64,000 bases of DNA from Heterostelium album PN500. Lineage: Eukaryota; Evosea; Eumycetozoa; Acytosteliales; Acytosteliaceae. Every line of letters begins with the position of its first letter. Positions within the stretch are counted from its first letter, which is position 1. The position numbers and the translations under genes are program-made. Location of the stretch: NCBI RefSeq assembly GCF_000004825.1, contig NW_008805064.1:3100001-3164000 (forward strand), written 5' to 3'. Below are positions 63,219 through 64,000 of the stretch, one piece after another. The notes under the pieces were generated by a model. It saw nothing but the letters and a program-made list of their open reading frames with translations. It did not search any database and was not told the DNA's origin.

Positions 63219-64000
63219 TTAAGACGATGATGATACAGAAACAGATACTGTTGTTGTTGTTGTTGAGTTGTCTTGTTCAACACAGTCTGATGGTGGTGGG
63301 ATCTCAACAGCTACGACACCATCCTTATCGAGTGAAATCACTGGGTTCTCCGGAGTGGTGACAATGCCTGGTTTATCGAGTGACACAACTGGATTGTCAA
63401 TCGATGTCACAATACCTGCTTTCTCTAATGATACAATTGGATTATTATTATTATTATTATTAGAATTGTCTGATGGGTTAATTTGTTGTTGTTGTACATT
63501 GTCGTCTGTTTCTGCTGGTTGAGGTTGTTCATCTATTTCCAAAGTGGAAACAGCTTGAACTAAATCTGTTGGTGGTGGTGGTGGTGGTAGTGATGTAATA
63601 GCTGATTCGTTGGCTACTACTGGTGTAACTACGGGGACTGGTTGAACTACTGCAACAACCTCTGGAACTACAACTGGCATCTGTTGTGGGACGTATTGTC
63701 TTGGTGGGTTTGGCTTGATTCCATGACCCAACATGTAATCCATAAATTGTCTTGGAATCTCCTTGAGTGTTTCCTCTGCCAACATGTGGAATGGTTTATT
63801 CTTGAAATCTCTGTGAGCAACAAACTGCACGATATCTCTAGATGCTCTGGATGTCGAATTCGAAAGCAGTCCATCGTCACCATCCAATTGGACCATACTA
63901 TCGAAATTAGCATTTCCTACACCAACAATAACAATCGATAATGCTTTCGAAGATGCATTTATGATTGCCTGAACTGTTGCTTCCATATCCATAATTTCAC
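63219..64000 (-). CDS. Second copine, partial (5' part beyond the window)
   Basis: At least 260 codons of the C-terminal half: EIMDMEATVQAIINASSKAL, VIVGVGNANFDSM, LDGDDG, SRASRDIVQFVAHRDFKNKP, and NPPRQYVPQ as in its neighbour. In the neighbour this stretch is interrupted by an intron after SIV; here the exon is continuous, so an intron was lost or gained. The tail is Pro/Gln/Val-rich with three related blocks of the form NPVVSLDKPGIVT. Tandem duplicate of the copine at 60563-62844. Confidence 0.9.
   Translation of the reverse strand, partial: EIMDMEATVQAIINASSKALSIVIVGVGNANFDSMVQLDGDDGLLSNSTSRASRDIVQFVAHRDFKNKPFHMLAEETLKEIPRQFMDYMLGHGIKPNPPRQYVPQQMPVVVPEVVAVVQPVPVVTPVVANESAITSLPPPPPPTDLVQAVSTLEIDEQPQPAETDDNVQQQQINPSDNSNNNNNNNPIVSLEKAGIVTSIDNPVVSLDKPGIVTTPENPVISLDKDGVVAVEIPPPSDCVEQDNSTTTTTVSVSVSSSS

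Overview
The window is a 64-kb stretch of a dictyostelid (social amoeba) nuclear genome. The evidence is strong A+T bias in spacers, long homopolymer A/T tracts, many short GT..AG introns of about 60-230 bp, Asn/Thr/Gln-rich runs in proteins, and a gene set typical of the group: copines, CBM49 secreted protein, GSK3, C2-ankyrin-SAM-TKL kinase, sterol C-24 methyltransferase, B-box proteins. The species cannot be fixed from sequence alone. Most genes here are split by introns, so the models below join open frames across the junctions I could read.

Layout. 0.8-11.6 kb: a minus-strand cluster of three paralogous trypsin-like protease genes. The largest carries two protease domains fused to about 20 near-identical 39-residue TPR-like repeats, followed by decayed extra repeats. 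11.9-24.6 kb: plus-strand housekeeping genes (adenylate-forming enzyme, class II aldolase, cation/proton exchanger, Neo1/ATP9-type P4-ATPase). 24.7-26.7 kb: a broken B-box gene holding a 709-bp DNA transposon with 85-bp terminal inverted repeats and a 5-bp target duplication. 28.3-52.8 kb: dense conserved genes, namely GSK3, ribosomal protein S29 (missed by simple ORF calling), MOB4/phocein, C2-Ank-SAM kinase, a membrane protein, a four-RRM PTB/hnRNP-L protein, SMT with an extra N-terminal domain, an HNH-like zinc protein, pyroglutamyl peptidase, MESH1/HDDC3, an LU7TM receptor-like protein, SURF1 and a CBM49 protein. 53.4-60.4 kb: an accessory region with tRNA-Ser(UGA), a second locus of the same 39-residue repeat, a Crinkler-like relic, two tandem MRH (mannose-6-phosphate-receptor homology) genes (one frameshifted) and an unrecognised relic. 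60.6-64 kb: two tandem copines, the second cut by the window end.

The most unusual item is the protease-repeat cluster. The fused gene has two protease domains, and each lacks a different member of the His-Asp-Ser triad (Ser to Ala in the first, Asp to Asn in the second), while the two single-domain neighbours keep all three. With a hypervariable, DNA-level homogenised repeat array attached, this looks more like a sensor or scaffold beside active protease partners than a plain digestive enzyme. That role is inference. Several genes carry single-base or two-base frameshifts against their own paralogs or family; these may be true decay or assembly error and should be checked against reads.
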